Positions 62,440 to 64,000 of a stretch of 64,000 bases of DNA are shown in pieces. Below the pieces are notes generated by a model. It saw only the letters and a list, made by a program, of their open reading frames with translations. It searched no databases and was not told the origin of the DNA. The stretch is taken from contig JALIGW010000285.1 of assembly GCA_023053685.1 (NCBI GenBank), positions 42,054 through 106,053 of the forward strand. Reading direction: 5' to 3'. This DNA is from Diadophis punctatus similis. Its lineage: Eukaryota; Chordata; Lepidosauria; Squamata; Dipsadidae. Both the position numbers and the translations under genes were made by a program. Each line of letters starts with the position of its first letter. The stretch's first letter is position 1.

Positions 62440-64000
62440 TTGACAAACACCTCAGAAATGAAAAAGAAACACATATTCCTGTTCCCCATGGGCTGGAAAG
62501 CCAAATTCTCGCTTGATTTTTGATTCCGACCTTTCCCTGAAGAGCTAGCCCAAGGTCTAACACAGCATTCGCCTTATTTCTCATTTCAGCCCAAAAACAT
62601 CACTTTTGGCAAACACCTCAGAAATGAAAAGAAACACATATTCCTGTTCCCCAGGGGCTGGAAAGCCGAATTCTCACTTGATTTTCGATTCCAAGCCTTC
62701 GCTGAAGAGCTAGCCCAAAGTCTAACACAGCATTCGCCTTATTTCTCAATTCAGCCCAAAAACATCACTTTTGACAAACACCTCAGAAATGAAAATGAAA
62801 CACATATTCCTGTTCCCCACAGGCTGGAAAGCCGAATTCTCGCTTCATTTTTGATTCCGACCTTTCCCTGAAGAGCTAGCCCAAGGTCTAACACAGCATT
62901 CGCCTTATTTCTCATTTCAGCCCAAAAACATCACTTTTGGCAAACACCTCAGAAATGAAAAGAAACACATATTCCTGTTCCCCAGGGGCTGGAAAGCCGA
63001 ATTCTCGCTTGATTTTTGATTCCAAGCCTTCGCTGAAGAGCTAGCCCAAAGTCTAACACAGCATTCGCCTTATTTCTCAATTCAGCCCAAAAACATCACT
63101 TTTGACAAACACCTCAGAAATGAAAATGAAACACATATTCCTGTTCCCCACAGGCTGGAAAGCCGAATTCTCGCTTCATTTTTGATTCCGACCTTTCCCT
63201 GAAGAGCTAGCCCAAGGTCTAACACAGCATTCGCCTTATTTCTCATTTCAGCCCAAAAACATCACTTTTGGCAAACACCTCAGAAATGAAAAGAAACACA
63301 TATTCCTGTTCCCCAGGGGCTGGAAAGCCGAATTCTCGCTTGATTTTCGATTCCAAGCCTTCGCTGAAGAGCTAGCCCAAAGTCTAACACAGCATTCGCC
63401 TTATTTCTCAATTCAGCCCAAAAACATCACTTTTGACAAACACCTCAGAAATGAAAATGAAACACATATTCCTGTTCCCCACAGGCTGGAAAGCCGAATT
63501 CTCGCTTCATTTTTGATTCCGACCTTTCCCTGAAGAGCTAGCCCAAGGTCTAACACAGCATTCGCCTTATTTCTCAATTCAGCCCAAAAACATCACTTTT
63601 GACAAACACCTCAGAAATGAAAAAGAAACACATATTCCTGTTCCCCACGGGCTGGAAAGCCGAATTCTCGCTTGATTTTCGATTCCAAGCCTTCCCTGAA
63701 GAGCTAGCCCAAGGTCTAACACAGAATTCGCCTCAGTTCTCAATTCAGCCAAAAAACATGACTTTTGACAAACACCTCAGAAATGAAAATGAAACACATA
63801 TTCCTGTTCCGCACAGGCTGGAAAGCCGAATTCTCGCTTGATTTTTGATTCCGACCTTTCCCTGAAGAGCTAGCCCAAGGTCTAACACAGCATTCGCCTT
63901 ATTTCTCAATTCAGCCCAAAAACATCACTTTTGACAAACACCTCAGAAATGAAAAAGAAACACATATTCCTGTTCCCCACAGGCTGGAAAGCCGAATTCT
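62440..64000 (+). repeat. Dimer-type satellite to the window end
   Basis: A monomer beginning CCCCATGGGCTGGAAAGCC opens this stretch. It has the NcoI site of H but the CAAATTC and GATTTTTGATTCCG body of other types, so it looks chimeric. Dimers with TTCATTTTTG follow, then a CCACGGGCTGG monomer (about 63640) and a GTTCCGCACAGG monomer. The last, partial monomer starts at 63972 and is cut by the window edge, so the array continues beyond it. Confidence 0.8.

Larger units (their letters stand above)
1..64000 (+). repeat. Satellite DNA array of 165/166-bp monomers, about 386 head-to-tail copies
   Basis: Every stretch of the window reads as the same monomer. It begins GTTCCCCAC(A/G)GGCTGGAAAG, has GAATTC near position 23 and an almost invariant GAGCTAGCCC near position 63, and ends AACACATATTCCT. 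Start-to-start spacing is 166 bp, or 165 bp when the A-run near position 147 is one base shorter. No copy is inverted, and no interval longer than a monomer departs from the pattern, so there is no unique sequence, transposon or gene. A unit of this length, this uniformity and these nested higher-order repeats are typical of centromeric or pericentromeric satellites in plants and animals. The centromere assignment is inference, because the sequence alone does not show kinetochore binding. Monomer similarity is high throughout, so recent homogenisation is likely. Confidence 0.98.

Noticed and set aside
1..64000. About fifty open reading frames of 76-166 codons, many near-identical, on both strands
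   Set aside because: All are translations of the satellite. Most start at TTG or ATG within the same TTTTG(A/G)CAAACACC...ATG segment and end at the recurring CTCGCTTGA stop. The unit of 166 bp shifts frame at each copy, and 165-bp copies keep it, which alone explains the ORF lengths. No ribosome-binding, promoter or codon-conservation signal is seen.
1..64000. CENP-B box
   Set aside because: I looked for TTCGNNNNANNCGGG on both strands. Partial starts such as TTCGCTGAAGA and TTCGCCTTATT occur in most monomers, but the CGGG end is missing (GCTA or TCTC instead). No match was found by eye.
1..64000. Primate alpha satellite
   Set aside because: The unit is 165/166 bp, not 171 bp, and the sequence does not resemble alpha satellite or carry its CENP-B box.
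1..64000. CRISPR array
   Set aside because: The repeats are contiguous 166-bp units without short direct repeats separated by unique spacers, and no cas-like gene is present.
1..64000. Assignment to a named 166-bp plant satellite
   Set aside because: Satellites of this length are known in plants (for example in Medicago), but I cannot recall their sequences well enough to match, so length alone is not used as identification.
1..64000. Transposon, LTR or telomeric sequence inside the array
   Set aside because: No target-site duplication, terminal repeat, poly-A insertion, TTAGGG or TTTAGGG run, or unique segment was seen anywhere. The TTAGGACTC and TTAGGATTC strings are single variants within C and J monomers.

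Overview
The whole 64 kb window is one uninterrupted, head-to-tail satellite DNA array. The monomer alternates between 166 bp and 165 bp, about 386 copies fill the window, and every copy lies in the same orientation. I saw no protein-coding gene, RNA gene, transposon, CRISPR array, telomeric repeat or unique sequence. The array is already under way at base 1, which falls on the monomer start I use throughout (GTTCC...), and it runs off the right end 29 bases into another monomer. This is eukaryotic heterochromatin, most simply centromeric or pericentromeric DNA from a long-read assembly of a plant or animal. The near-nucleosomal unit and the layered higher-order repeats (HORs) support that. 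I cannot name the species. The monomer is about 43% GC by hand count on one reference copy (71 of 166).

Monomers fall into recognisable types by linked variants. A/A' has ...CACAGGCTGG with TTTTGGC and is 165 bp. B has lost the first EcoRI site and gained a second. C has CCACGTGCTGG. D has CCAGGGACTGG and ends GAAAAAGTAAC. E has CCCTTAAGAG. F has TTCTGCACAGG. G has GCTCGATTTTT and GTCTAACCCAG. H has CCATGGGCTGG and CAGCTTTCTCC. J has TTAGGATTC and AATATCAC.

From 1 to about 30.8 kb the dominant order is a seven-monomer HOR, C-A-D-E-F-A'-B, of about 1,160 bp. It is seen whole at eight places and is interrupted by six-mers, G-H cassettes and chimeric monomers. From about 30.8 kb rightwards the dominant unit is a 331-bp dimer, marked by CATTTCAG in its first half, which I did not see left of 30.9 kb. 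The seven-monomer type reappears only at about 33.5-34.8 kb and 42.7-43.9 kb, carried inside large duplications.

Duplications are layered on top. A 5.4-kb block (about 8.3-13.7 kb) recurs 12,264 bp to the right. A 5,636-bp displacement links 27.9-33.4 kb to 33.5-39 kb. A nearly perfect 8,783-bp tandem duplication spans 33.8-51.4 kb. A 4,803-bp tandem duplication spans 50.7-60.3 kb, and within it a 2,153-bp (13-monomer) unit has been duplicated once more. Private variants let some of these events be ordered in time. Short translations exist in all frames but are by-products of the repeat, not genes.
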